Positions 44,901 through 53,714 of a stretch of DNA of 64,000 bases are shown in pieces. Where the stretch lies: assembly GCF_027627475.1 (NCBI RefSeq), contig NZ_CP115484.1:5092501-5156500 (forward strand), in the 5' to 3' direction. This DNA is from Paenibacillus sp. SYP-B4298. Its GTDB lineage: Bacteria; Bacillota; Bacilli; Paenibacillales; Paenibacillaceae. The stretch's first letter is position 1; the number at the start of each line of letters is the position of its first letter. A program made the translations under genes and the position numbers. Under the pieces are notes generated by a model that was not told the DNA's origin, ran no database searches, and saw only the letters and a program-made list of their open reading frames with translations.

Positions 44901-47900
44901 CTGCCGCATCCCACTCCACCTTCACCCCGCCGCTCCCGATGGCTTTTGCCGTAACATCGCCTGGCGCAGATGGCGCCTTCGGATTATGGACGAGAAATGG
45001 AGCAGACTCCCGGAAGCTGTTCTGCAGGAGATTACCCTCTTCATCCAACTGCTTCAAGATCGTCACGATCTTGTACGACCCGTTAACGATGCCCTTGGGC
45101 AACTGCGGGCGCAGTGTCAGTGTCTCACTCGTGACCGCCTCATCTTGTGCAAGCTGTGTAAGGAACGGCTGACGGGCATCGACGCTTTCCAGGAACAGAT
45201 CCACCTGGGTACGACCATTCACAGGAGCCTGGGTCAAGGTCATGTCAACTGCCGTCCGCTCCCCCTCCTGCCTGGCTGAGACGGACTCCATCTCGGCAAG
45301 CGCCGCCGCTTGGAACACTTCAAACTCAGCCGGGATGCTGCTGTTAATCGTCCACGTTCCGGCTGCGCTTTGCTCGGCGGGCACCACGATCGCGATATAG
45401 CGTTGTACCTGCTCGGTGGACGGGTCCGTATATTCGCTGCGGAATACATTCACCCCATCGCCCTCGTAGACCAGCGGGATCGGAATACCATCCGGGTTCT
45501 TCAGCGTCAGTTCAATCTCGCTGTCCGGGTCATACTTGGCCTGGATAAGCAGCGCCTCGCCGCCCTTCGCCTCCAGCGTATAGGAGGTCGCCGCGGCTAA
45601 CGCTCTGACTCTGCTCGCCGTCTGCTTAACCGGGATCGATGTCAGGTTGGTGCCTACCTCCAGCCGTTCAAGCTCCAGTTGCCCAGCATTCTGCTGCTCC
45701 CGCGCAGACAGGACACCGACCGGGCCAAACCCCTTTTCATTTGGATTGTAAAATTGCACCTGCTGCGTGCGCCACGTATAGCGAACACCCACCGGTATTT
45801 TCCCCAGCGCCATAGCATACGCCTGAGCAAAATCCGAGTTCAGCGCCGCTGAAGCGTCCGCTAATTTCAGTCCTGGGAAGATCGGCGATTCCGGCGGAAT
45901 CTGGATATATCCCCGAACATAGCCGCCAAAATAAAATTGCGATGAATCGTGATTGTAGCTGAGCTCCACGGACGCCTGGCCGACAATCGCATCGTACAGC
46001 GAGATTCGCCCACCCACCAGCGCTCCCGAGACCGGGTAGAACATGATCTTGCCGGTCATGTCAGCGATCGGAACCATGTATATACTCGCTTTTCCACTCA
46101 GTGAAGCTTCCCTGGCCCCGATGGACAGCTTGATGTTGGACAAGTTAAGCGCACGCCTGCCCAGCAGCACCGGAGACACTGTATCTGTAATGCCAAACCA
46201 GAAGCTTCCATTAAAATCAGGGTACACTCCTTTGGAGATGCTGTCCCGGATCGTATGCAGTCCCTTGATCTCGCCGCCGAGCTGATTGATCGTCAGCGGG
46301 ATATTAGGAATCTGGATGAACCCGGCATTATCCACATACTCAGCCATGAACTCGTCCGGGAACAAGACGGCACCGCCTTCTGGTGTCGGTATGGAGAAGA
46401 CTCCGAATTTTCCCTGAATGCCGGAGTTACGGCCAAAGGAGCCGCCTCTGCCGGTCGGCACCGCCTCCAGGTTCGGTAAGCTCAGCTTGGCATAGATGTT
46501 GTATACGTTCTGAATGGTATCGATGCTGAGCCGTCCCTCTACCCCTCCGGTCTGACTGGGCTTCAGGCTGTCCAGCGCCATGAATGGCCCTATCTTCATC
46601 TGAGGCAGACCCACCCCCGCCTCCAGCGCGAACTTGATCTGCCCGTTCTCATACACGCGGAATTTATCGACGGCCACCTCCGCATATAGCAGCTTGCTAA
46701 GCATCGAGTTGGTGCTGGCGCCGAAATAGCGGAACAATGTCTTCATAATGGACATGATGTCGAGCGTGCCCTTGAACTCGGCTGCATATTGCTTCATATC
46801 CGGGTCATAGACGACGCTCATCTGCTTGATTCCGAGCACATAAGGGCCGACAATAGCCTGGGTCGCGTCGCTGAAGCCGAACAGATTCGGGTTCTTGATC
46901 TTCATATCATTCACGTTGAAGGTAAAGGCCTTGCTCCAGATCAGCGGCGAATGCGGCAGGCCGGTTAGTTGTTTCAGGTAGATGCGGCTTCTGTCATTGC
47001 CGCTGATGATCGCCTGGGTCGCCGTATCATAGACGATTCCATTGTCCTCATAAGCAAATGCAGACGGCTTCACCACAATCTCGCCAGGCAGCTCGGCTTC
47101 ATAATCGGATACCGTCAGCTTCAGCACATTGCCAAGCGATACGGCCTGTGAAGGATGCGGGACGACCGAATAGGTGCCATCACCCATATCCTGAATATTG
47201 CCCTGAATGCGCATGACCTCCTGCTCACCCGCTGGAATGGAAGGTATCGCGCCGCCTTTGGCATAGTAAATCTTGTTCACGCGATACGTATATTGCCCGC
47301 CAATGTCGGTTCGCGTCTTGAGTGTATCCTTCTTGGTAATCAGCAGTGTGCCATACCCGCGCTTCATGACCGAGATGTCATCGACGATGCGGACCGCATC
47401 GGCACGGTACATGCCCTTGCCGAGCTGATGCTCGATGCCGATGCCATAGGAGCCGAGCGGAAGCTGCGGCAGCATGACAGATACTTCATTGTTGCCCTCT
47501 ACCGTCACATATTTGGACTCGATCGTGGTCTTCTGCCCATTCTCTGCCTGAATATAGACATGCCAGCGCTCTGGATTGTCCTTCAGGAAGTTCAGATTGC
47601 TGCCGTGGATGACCGCCTTGCGGAACACCTCCTTCTCGTACATGCGGCTTGGCGATACGGCTGTGAATTGAATATCCGGCGGCTGCTGGAAGCTGTTCAA
47701 GGCGATGACATGAGCCGGTACCTCGCGCTGCTTCACCCCAGGCTCCATCGGATCGCCCACCGTCACACGCACCTTGAAGGGGTAGACGTTGACCGCATCG
47801 GAGCCGGTGCCGATAAGCCGCCATCGGAAGGACATGCGCTCTCCCTTGGACAGCAGCGGGATATAAGCCACTCGCTCATTGCCGCCTGCCAGTTGGACGT

Positions 47901-48960
47901 TACCGGGAGACACTAGCTCGATACGTACATCACTGCGATCGCTGGACTGCGGAAGGTTGTTCGCCAGCTCCGCGGATAGCTCGAAGGATGTGTTGCCGTT
48001 GGCATCCGCTACGACCTTCTGCGGGGCTGCAACGGTAATCGTCATATTGTCGAGCTGCATCAGCCGTTGCTTCATCTCGCCCATCCCGACCAGGGTCGTG
48101 AACGAGGAGGTCGCGCCTGCAGCCAGTGCCGCGTCATCCCAATAGATCGCAACTGCACTGTCTGCCGATCCATAGAGATTATCCTCCGCCGTGTAATCCG
48201 TCCACTGACTCCAATCATATCGCCACTTGCTCGCGGACAAGCCGTTCCAGTGACCGAAGATAACACGCGACGGCTTCGCCTCACCGAAGCCGTACAGGGT
48301 GCCATACGCAATCACGGACGGATTGTCCGGGTCATCCATCGCCTGCCAGTAGAGCGGTACATCCGTCGATCGGAACTCACGCTCGCCCATGACGGGAGAC
48401 ATCTCCCCAGGCGCCATTAACAATGGCCCGTCATTCGCCCCCGCCGTCACGTCCAGCAAAATCCGGGTACCGAGACGGACGCTCTGACTCGACTTGTTCT
48501 CTACCTGATACGATAGCTGGGCGTTGCCTGCAGGCCGTGTCGTATCATTCTCCGGCACCATCTGGATGGTCTGCCGAATGTCGACTCCCTTATATCGCCA
48601 GACCGATACGATGTGATCCGCCTCCATCTGCGGCCTCTGCAGAAAATAGCCATATGGAGCCGATTCTGGCCCATACGTATGACCGTAGATGACCTCCTCG
48701 CCGTCAATGCGAAAGCTGGTGAACGAGCTCTCCGGCTGATCCAGCCCGTACAGAAGCGGCTGGTTGCTATCTCCGGGACGCACCGGGTCGCCGCCTGTTG
48801 TGCGAACACCTACCCGTCCATTTCCCTCATTCACGCTAATGCCAAGCACATCATCGGAGAGCCTGAGCGAAGCGGCCAGCGCCCTCCCGGGCGTCATGCT
48901 CGTGATCGCTACGGCGAGCGCAGTTATGATTGCTGTTATCTTTACCCATCGCAAGCGCAT
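38983..48960 (-). CDS. Giant SLH-anchored surface protein with tandem atrophied-Ig repeats
   Basis: 3325 residues, exported (signal KITAIITALAVAITSMTPG ending RALA) and anchored to the wall by three C-terminal SLH domains (~3141-3325: FRDIAGHWAEASIRAMISQG, YADTASHWAHDAISAA, FTDRADIAVWSLPSVMAA). Residues ~30-1300 hold beta-rich domains without clear family. Fibronectin-III-like modules occupy ~1325-1620 (KVEWDAAEGDHLSGYYIF), a Big_2-like domain ~1810-1895, then 11 tandem ~97-residue atrophied-Ig (aBig_2-like) repeats (~1905-2984). Each has a TDEEAVAAALQ start, an IVWTSSHPDVIDAASGKVTR core and a VVTLTA...KGSAEQS end. Good AAAGGAG site; 18 bp after the previous gene. Possible role in adhesion or S-layer architecture, inferred. 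Confidence 0.9.
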   Translation of the reverse strand: MRLRWVKITAIITALAVAITSMTPGRALAASLRLSDDVLGISVNEGNGRVGVRTTGGDPVRPGDSNQPLLYGLDQPESSFTSFRIDGEEVIYGHTYGPESAPYGYFLQRPQMEADHIVSVWRYKGVDIRQTIQMVPENDTTRPAGNAQLSYQVENKSSQSVRLGTRILLDVTAGANDGPLLMAPGEMSPVMGEREFRSTDVPLYWQAMDDPDNPSVIAYGTLYGFGEAKPSRVIFGHWNGLSASKWRYDWSQWTDYTAEDNLYGSADSAVAIYWDDAALAAGATSSFTTLVGMGEMKQRLMQLDNMTITVAAPQKVVADANGNTSFELSAELANNLPQSSDRSDVRIELVSPGNVQLAGGNERVAYIPLLSKGERMSFRWRLIGTGSDAVNVYPFKVRVTVGDPMEPGVKQREVPAHVIALNSFQQPPDIQFTAVSPSRMYEKEVFRKAVIHGSNLNFLKDNPERWHVYIQAENGQKTTIESKYVTVEGNNEVSVMLPQLPLGSYGIGIEHQLGKGMYRADAVRIVDDISVMKRGYGTLLITKKDTLKTRTDIGGQYTYRVNKIYYAKGGAIPSIPAGEQEVMRIQGNIQDMGDGTYSVVPHPSQAVSLGNVLKLTVSDYEAELPGEIVVKPSAFAYEDNGIVYDTATQAIISGNDRSRIYLKQLTGLPHSPLIWSKAFTFNVNDMKIKNPNLFGFSDATQAIVGPYVLGIKQMSVVYDPDMKQYAAEFKGTLDIMSIMKTLFRYFGASTNSMLSKLLYAEVAVDKFRVYENGQIKFALEAGVGLPQMKIGPFMALDSLKPSQTGGVEGRLSIDTIQNVYNIYAKLSLPNLEAVPTGRGGSFGRNSGIQGKFGVFSIPTPEGGAVLFPDEFMAEYVDNAGFIQIPNIPLTINQLGGEIKGLHTIRDSISKGVYPDFNGSFWFGITDTVSPVLLGRRALNLSNIKLSIGAREASLSGKASIYMVPIADMTGKIMFYPVSGALVGGRISLYDAIVGQASVELSYNHDSSQFYFGGYVRGYIQIPPESPIFPGLKLADASAALNSDFAQAYAMALGKIPVGVRYTWRTQQVQFYNPNEKGFGPVGVLSAREQQNAGQLELERLEVGTNLTSIPVKQTASRVRALAAATSYTLEAKGGEALLIQAKYDPDSEIELTLKNPDGIPIPLVYEGDGVNVFRSEYTDPSTEQVQRYIAIVVPAEQSAAGTWTINSSIPAEFEVFQAAALAEMESVSARQEGERTAVDMTLTQAPVNGRTQVDLFLESVDARQPFLTQLAQDEAVTSETLTLRPQLPKGIVNGSYKIVTILKQLDEEGNLLQNSFRESAPFLVHNPKAPSAPGDVTAKAIGSGGVKVEWDAAEGDHLSGYYIFTVDEQGTPTDGSQWTFVPHEEGKARYSAEIRGWPPNTYRIVVQAVREEPSPTASDPYAGYPVAEGAQVEDPLRMGQYHATWEALDGISEYIIQLTDEDGKTYTFPYYSELTEHDEWANIDYYQTTLYGLPPGQQFDAVIYGVVEQDLQASGVAIVDGGVGKKRISWNRVPLDRVRSYTIYGKPLSADEEAVIFQYPVPSSGDSGQPSRYMNVEVDGFAEGENYEISVTANVEEEQPEQYFGPWSEPVPLNLPIPDPPKFDIAVQPNGSAGGAEVRTLRDTSGLPYFRSNTGDLTIAFTSDTAVRTEMLVNPSMYDPYAESTVHEGKAWTTNVLLKEGVNEIEVVTYNEDGDSDERTYRIAVKDNGPMLAVDEAVFEGDQVELTGQTDIGAVVTVNGYPATVDDTGRFSFQLPLPELQQFDVEIVASDAYGNDNVYVQQLTNPTVRDIERVAIGMTRELALGEKQPLRLYAYDGDGNAVQISNDAIEWRVLAGGEYGEIVGDELKGLKQGQAVVAASYRVNEDYEWTDYGLFDIGQVSAIPMTDLEAVAADFGALDIGYAAGEGATGVTESLTLPTAGEYGSVIDWTSSHPEVIDAGSGKVTRPAYEAGNITVTLTAKVSKGTVDQTKTFVVQVLKLEQVGMTDEEAVTAELSALSIGYAAGEGAAEVTQPLALPTTSAHGSKIIWTSSHPGVIDAASGEVTRPLFASGDALVTLTVTVSKGTAEQSKAFQVTVLRQDRTDEEAVAAAIDALSIGYTAGEGAAGVTQPLVLPTSGEYGTTITWTSSHPGIIDPASGDVTRPPYASGDVAVILTAVVSKGSVQQSRMYQVTVLKKEDDHSGGEMTDVESVAIALQLLSIGYAAGEGAAGATQSLVLPTTGEHGTTIVWTSSHPDVIDAASGKVTRPSYASGDTVVTLTARISKGSAEQSQQYEVTVLKQDRTDAEAVAAALQSVSIGYASGDSAASVTKSITLATVGEHGTTIVWTSSHPDVIDAASGKVTRPSYASGDTVVTLTARISKGSAEQSQQYEVTVLKQDRTDEEAVAAALQSVSIGYASGDSAASVTKSLTLATTGEYGTTIVWTSSRPDVIDAASGKVTRPSYASGDAVVTLTATVAKGSAEQSHQYEVNVPRQDRTDEESVAAALQSVSIGYASGDSAASVTKSLTLATVGEYGTTIVWTSSHPDVIDAASGKVTRPAYASGDAVVTLTARISKGSAELSHQYEVTVLKQDRTDEEAVAAALQALGLGYASGDSAASVMKSITLATVGEHGTTIVWTSSRPDVIDAASGKVTRPSYASGDTVVTLTARISKGSAEQSHQYEVTVLKQDRTDEEAVAAALQSVSIGYASGDSAASVTKSITLATTGEYGTTIVWTSSHPDVIDAASGKVTRPAYASGDAVVTLTATVAKGSAEQSHQYEVNVPRQDRTDEESVAAALQSVSIGYASGDSAASVTKSLTLATVGEHGTTIVWTSSRPDVIDAASGKVTRPSYASGDTVVTLTATVAKGSAEQSHQYEVTVLKQDRTDEESVAAALQALSIGYASGDSAASVTKSLTLATTGEHGTTIVWTSSHPDVIDAASGKVTRPSYASGDAVVTLTATVAKGSAEQSQQYEVNVLKLEKTDGGGTVLPVYPMAQTGWLMDPTMGGTITDGGVSIRFPAGASATAFRVFIERLSESGVHNLPAAERLVSRVYDITKSAAGNFIKPVTITLPFETKGIQQATHTVAVYWLNESIDEWILLDNSLVDWESGTVSGETNHFTKFAVLTLPAMQPTEEPKPWPEFRDIAGHWAEASIRAMISQGYVQGYPDGAFRPNAWVTRAEFVQLLVRAFGLDRSDEAGRVYADTASHWAHDAISAASAAGIVLGYDDGTFRPDALITREQMSVMLMRALKLSPLAAGAAQVGSGISFTDRADIAVWSLPSVMAAAEQGLLAGYPDGTFRPHDYATRAETLELLRRAVDLQRAE
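40011..42047 (-). repeat. Seven near-identical 291-bp tandem repeats within the giant gene
   Basis: Unit boundaries recur every 291 bp (the TCCGTGCGATCCTG block starts at 40301, 40592, 40883, 41174, 41465, 41756 and, with variation, 42047). Four further diverged units extend to about 43250. In-frame, each unit encodes one 97-residue domain. Confidence 0.92.
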
Positions 48961-48978
48961 TGCCTGATTCTCCTTTCC

Positions 48979-51900
48979 TTACTGCACATGAATCTGTCCA
49001 ACAAAGGTTCTGCGCTCGCGATCCTGGACGAAGAAGGTATACCACCCCGGCTCGTTAATTGTCAGCGTCTGACCTACGACAGGCGTGCCGCGGCTCTTGA
49101 AGGCGCTGATCGTGTGCTTGCCCGGCAGATACAAGAAGACGAGCTCATCGTTCTCCTGCCCTACGATGTCAAAGCGCAGTGTGCCTCGCGGCACGGTTAC
49201 ATCGCCGCGCAGCCGGATCTGGTTGACGAACACATTGATCCCGTTCATCTCCATAACAGACACGCCGCGTGTCTTGCGCGCAACATTGCCTGCGCTGTCG
49301 GAGACGGTATAGATGATCTCATAGTAGCCGCCCTTGTACACATCCACCTCCTGCGTCACCTGGACATTCGCCGTCACGTCGCCATCATAGCTGTCGATCG
49401 CTGTGAAGCCCGGTTCGTCGAAGACGAACGGCAAGCCCTGGTACACCGGATAGGTCAACGCACCATGCAGCACGAGAGCCGGCGGTTCCTTGTCGATATT
49501 GGCTACATAAGCCTTATACTCGCGCAATACGCCGCCCTCATCCTTGACCAGATAAGTGAAGTCGCCGTTGGAGGTAAAGGTGTACGTAGGACTCCCCCCA
49601 TTATTTACGATCGTCAGCCCGGCAGGAAGCTGTATGGTTGCTGTCACCGGCTTGTTGGTCGCTGCCTTGGTGCTATAGGCAATGGATACGGAAGGGGTAG
49701 AATTATCGATCCACTGCACTATCGCCTTGCGGTTGCTCTCGTTCACAGAAGCGCGCAGCGGGCTGCCCGCGGCGTCCTCCGCCTCGAAGACATGCTCTCC
49801 ATTCGCCGGGAAGGTATAGGAGAGCCAGCCGTTGCGGTAAGAAATCCCATCACCGCTGCCCGGCTTGACTCGCTTGCCCACATATAAATGCGCGGTAACC
49901 TCATCTGCAGTCGGCTGGTTCGGCGTATAGAGTATATATCCTGCTCCCCCAAGATGACCAAATCCGCTCTTATCCACTTGGCCGACAGATACCGCGATTG
50001 ATTCTACGGCCTCTCCATTAGCCTGGTATTGAACGGTGGTCGGTGTATCGAAGGAGGTGCTGTTCTTGATCGTCAACGTATGTTTTTGGGCTAATACATC
50101 AGGGTCTATACCGCTCCAGTTCAGGATCTTCACCGGCACACTGCTCTCCAGCGTTAAGGTTACATCCTGATTCGTCATCTCCGTCGTGCTAAAGGTTGCG
50201 GAGGTAATTGAAGCAGATGCTGCTGAACCGATGATATAGCTCAGCGTATATTCCTGGCTGCTCTTGACTCCTTCCACGTTCAATGCGTAGGCACGCAGCA
50301 CATAGGCGCCATTGGCCCCAGCAAGCACTAGCTCTTGCCCGCTCGGAACGGTCTTCCAATCCTGAATGACAGCTCCGCTGGATGTTTCGAGTCGATAGCG
50401 AACGTCACCCTCGGCAGCCAGAAAGCCGACCGCATGGGTGTACAAGCGCACCCGATGGCTCGGCGCAGCAGCCAGCCGCCCCTGTCCATCCACTCGGTCG
50501 ATATAGGCCGCCTTCACCTCAAGCTCTTCGCTGCCGCGAAGCACAGTATAGGATTGCATCCCGCTTACGATATTGGCCCGATTGCCAGCGGCGAACGGGT
50601 TGTCCGCGTAAGGGATGTTCTTATGCCTCAGCTCGACCGCCCGAACATAGACATGCAGCATGACTCCGCCAGCCATATCCGATTGGAACGCTGCCGTGTC
50701 AACAGGGATATGAACCTTCTTGCCACCGCTCCCAAGCGGCACATCCACCCATTTCTCCCCTATATTCTCACAGGCTCCAGGACTGCGCAGGCAAAAATCA
50801 TAGGAGCTGACCATATACTGCACCGCTCCGACACCGACATTATCACTGACCACCGTATCCACGACATAATCACCTCGCACGAACGGCTGACTGCCGAAGC
50901 GGATGTCGAGCGGCGTCTTGTCCTTGACCAGCTTGACCTGTACGAAGTTTTTGGCATTCTTGTCCGTCAATGCTCGGTCGGCATCGTAATACACCTGCTG
51001 CCATGTGTAACCGCCGGTAACTGCATCGACGGTCTTCACGAAGAGGTAGTGCGTCCCTTCGCCAAGGTTGCGTGTGTCCTCTGAGTCTATAACCGCCCAA
51101 TGTCCTTCCATCTGGCGGCCGCTCAGCGGGTTCGTCTCCACAGCGCGCTGTGTCTGCGAGAACGGTACGACTGGCAGATCGTCCACCGGCAGTTCCGTGC
51201 TGTCTTTCCATAGATAACCGCTCTTCGTCAGATCGACATCGGCATATCCGCTATAGCCAGATACCGATCTTTGCGCGGTGCTGAATAGAAAGACCCCCAG
51301 CCAAGGATACGTATTTCGCGGCGACTGGTATTGCTGCTGCAAATACTTGAAGTCCGACTTGCCCGCGCCCAGTGCATTCGCACGCTGCGAAGGATGCAGC
51401 TCCTCCAGCTCCAGAAGTCGCAGATACATCCCTAAGGATTCACCAGCTATAATGTCGAATGGGTTGATCGTGACGCGAGATTCTACCATGCCCCCCGGAC
51501 CCGGATAAAAATACATATACGGCCGCCAGTTCCCTCCGCGGTCTCGCACCTCAATGTCCAGATGAGCCGCCTGGTTGCGCGCAGCCTGTGGCACCGCGAT
51601 ATAGTTACGCTCGGCCATCGTCGTCCAGTCCACCGACTGCTTGTAGGAGCCTGCGGTGAACCGATACTTGAATTCAAAATCCTGCGCGTCCAGCACCGGG
51701 TCCTTCACATCGACGATGATCCGGTCGACGTTCAGGCCGCTTGGAGCTTGACCACTACGGCGCAAGTCATCCGGGCTCGGCGTAATCGACAGTGTCGGGT
51801 ACTCCCGCTTGAACTGAGCCGTCGCCATATTGCCGATATTGCTCATATCGATGAAGTTCGTCGACTGGATCACCGTCTGCCCGTCGCTCGGGCGAACAGC

Positions 51901-52410
51901 ATCGTAGCGAATCAAGCCATCCAGGCTCATCTGCCGGTCGAACGTTAGCGACCCGCTCGGGCTGGAAGGCCCCGGCTCGAAGCGGAAGACAAGCGTATGA
52001 TCCCCTTCTTGCCGCTGGAGGACGGCCCGCTTGCGCTCTGGGTAGTTCACACTTTCCTTGTCGAAATCGTACAGCGCGCCTGCGGTGAACCCCACAAGCT
52101 TCTCCTTCACCGTTACCTTCCATTCCACCCAGCCATTTGGCCCCACGACATACCGATTGGCATATTGCTGGTAGACTACGCCTTGCTCGCTTGCCACCAT
52201 GTGCACACTAACCGCATTCAGCTTCGTTTGCTCCGCTGCTGCCTGCGCCGCCGGGCCCGGGCTCAGCACTGTGGCAAGAGCGATTCCGCACACAGCAGTG
52301 AACAGGCAGCGCAGACGCCAGCCCTTCATCCGTAAGTCGCCTGCTGTAATAGACCGTTCTCCCCCCAGCACTGCGGCGATCTGTAGCCATCTTCTCATCA
52401 CACCCCTCAT
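48979..52410 (-). CDS. Large secreted surface protein with Ig-like/DUF5011 domain
   Basis: 1143 residues by the start with the best ribosome site (AAGGAGAGGAG before the ATG at 52410). An internal ATG at 52329 gives a more compact signal peptide (CLFTAVCGIALATVLSPGPA ending AQA), so the exact N-terminus is open. Mostly beta-rich extracellular sequence of unknown family; residues ~1015-1085 match an HYR/DUF5011 Ig-like module (PGFTAIDSYDGDVTANVQV, EIIYTVSDSAGNVARKTRGV). No SLH or LPXTG anchor. It precedes the giant SLH gene by 18 bp, so the two proteins are probably made together and may associate on the surface. Confidence 0.82.
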   Translation of the reverse strand: MRGVMRRWLQIAAVLGGERSITAGDLRMKGWRLRCLFTAVCGIALATVLSPGPAAQAAAEQTKLNAVSVHMVASEQGVVYQQYANRYVVGPNGWVEWKVTVKEKLVGFTAGALYDFDKESVNYPERKRAVLQRQEGDHTLVFRFEPGPSSPSGSLTFDRQMSLDGLIRYDAVRPSDGQTVIQSTNFIDMSNIGNMATAQFKREYPTLSITPSPDDLRRSGQAPSGLNVDRIIVDVKDPVLDAQDFEFKYRFTAGSYKQSVDWTTMAERNYIAVPQAARNQAAHLDIEVRDRGGNWRPYMYFYPGPGGMVESRVTINPFDIIAGESLGMYLRLLELEELHPSQRANALGAGKSDFKYLQQQYQSPRNTYPWLGVFLFSTAQRSVSGYSGYADVDLTKSGYLWKDSTELPVDDLPVVPFSQTQRAVETNPLSGRQMEGHWAVIDSEDTRNLGEGTHYLFVKTVDAVTGGYTWQQVYYDADRALTDKNAKNFVQVKLVKDKTPLDIRFGSQPFVRGDYVVDTVVSDNVGVGAVQYMVSSYDFCLRSPGACENIGEKWVDVPLGSGGKKVHIPVDTAAFQSDMAGGVMLHVYVRAVELRHKNIPYADNPFAAGNRANIVSGMQSYTVLRGSEELEVKAAYIDRVDGQGRLAAAPSHRVRLYTHAVGFLAAEGDVRYRLETSSGAVIQDWKTVPSGQELVLAGANGAYVLRAYALNVEGVKSSQEYTLSYIIGSAASASITSATFSTTEMTNQDVTLTLESSVPVKILNWSGIDPDVLAQKHTLTIKNSTSFDTPTTVQYQANGEAVESIAVSVGQVDKSGFGHLGGAGYILYTPNQPTADEVTAHLYVGKRVKPGSGDGISYRNGWLSYTFPANGEHVFEAEDAAGSPLRASVNESNRKAIVQWIDNSTPSVSIAYSTKAATNKPVTATIQLPAGLTIVNNGGSPTYTFTSNGDFTYLVKDEGGVLREYKAYVANIDKEPPALVLHGALTYPVYQGLPFVFDEPGFTAIDSYDGDVTANVQVTQEVDVYKGGYYEIIYTVSDSAGNVARKTRGVSVMEMNGINVFVNQIRLRGDVTVPRGTLRFDIVGQENDELVFLYLPGKHTISAFKSRGTPVVGQTLTINEPGWYTFFVQDRERRTFVGQIHVQ

Positions 52411-52696
52411 ATCTCCTCTCCTTCTCCAAGCTATGAAACCTCCAACGAATGGCTCTGCAGCAGCCAGCCTGCAGTCTGCGGACGTTCCCTCATCCTATTG
52501 TAAGCGCTACTGCGACAATGACCAGTGACCACAGTCAGCGATGACTGCAATGACCCGGTTTGCCTGCGTGCTTCGCAGCCATCCGCGGTTTTCCACTGTA
52601 CGCTGCGGAGCAGGCACGACGTGTAAAGACCTTCTATCGTCCTCACAGTAGATGAAGTATAATAGGAAAATCCAAATATGAGGTGGAGGTTGACCT

Positions 52697-53386
52697 ATGA
52701 TTCGCGTAGTCATCGCTGATGATCAGACGCTGATGAGGGACGGCCTGCAGACCATTATTGATCTGCAGGACGATATGGAGGTGGTCGGAGCAGCCGAAGA
52801 TGGGGAGCAAGCCTGCGAGCTCGCGCACGCACTGCGCCCTGATCTTGTCCTGATGGACATTCGGATGCCGCGACTGGACGGTATTGAGAGCACTCGCCGG
52901 ATCAAGCGAGAGCTGCCCGGCACTGCGGTGCTGATCTTGACGACCTTCGACGAGGATGAGTATATCGTGGACGGCCTGGCAAGTGGGGCCTGCGGTTATC
53001 TGCTCAAGGATCTGCCCGCACGCAAGATTGTGGAGTCGATCCGCGATGCGGTGAGAGGCCAGCTTATGCTCCCGGCAACCGTCGCTGCGAAGCTCGCCTC
53101 ACGGCTTGCCTTCTTATCCGGGGCTCCGGCAGATGTACTTGATCCCAGCAGACTGCGCAGCGAGGGCATTCGCTTCACCGAACGGGAGAAGAAGGTCATT
53201 CTGCTCATGCTGGAGGGACGCACCAACCGGGAGATCGCCGGTATTCTGTTCATGAGTGAGGGCACGGTGAAGAACTATGTCAGCGTAATCTATCAGAAGA
53301 TTGGAACGAACGACCGTGCCAAGGCGCTCCTGGTGCTCCAGGGTCTGCTGCGCGAGGAGGGAGCCTCCAGCCCGAGCGGTCAATAA
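52697..53386 (+). CDS. NarL/LuxR-type response regulator
   Basis: 229 residues. Receiver domain 1-~120 (VVIADDQTLMRDGL, phospho-acceptor Asp54 in LVLMDIRMPRLDG, LTTFDEDEY, LLKDLP). LuxR-type helix-turn-helix near the C-terminus (FTEREKKVILLMLEGRTNRE, FMSEGTVKNYVSVIYQKIGT). AGGTGGAGG site 7 bp before the ATG; a TATAAT box at 52658-52663 has no good -35, so activation may be needed. Divergent from the surface-protein operon and followed by the hybrid kinase, which contains a matching NarL-type kinase module. Confidence 0.94.
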   Translation: MIRVVIADDQTLMRDGLQTIIDLQDDMEVVGAAEDGEQACELAHALRPDLVLMDIRMPRLDGIESTRRIKRELPGTAVLILTTFDEDEYIVDGLASGACGYLLKDLPARKIVESIRDAVRGQLMLPATVAAKLASRLAFLSGAPADVLDPSRLRSEGIRFTEREKKVILLMLEGRTNREIAGILFMSEGTVKNYVSVIYQKIGTNDRAKALLVLQGLLREEGASSPSGQ

Positions 53387-53714
53387 GGGTCGGCTCCTGC
53401 ACTGGAGCAACGATGCTGCATGGACGATCAGGAAAGTAAAGACTCAGCACATCAGGTATGGTGAACAACCTGTGACGTACACAATCATGACGGAGACGGT
53501 GACGGCCGTCACTTGCCGGAAGGGGCATGAATGGCGATGATGGTAGTATACAATCAGGAACGGGCATGATGAAGTCTTGCCCATCAACGTGCAGTCGTGT
53601 TCAAGAGCCTTCGCACTACGGCTGGCAGCGGACTTCCATACCGTGCAGCGCTGCTGTCTGAGCACTGTAGCCATCGTATGAACCAGACTTCCTGTTGCAG
53701 AAATGGAGAATGAC

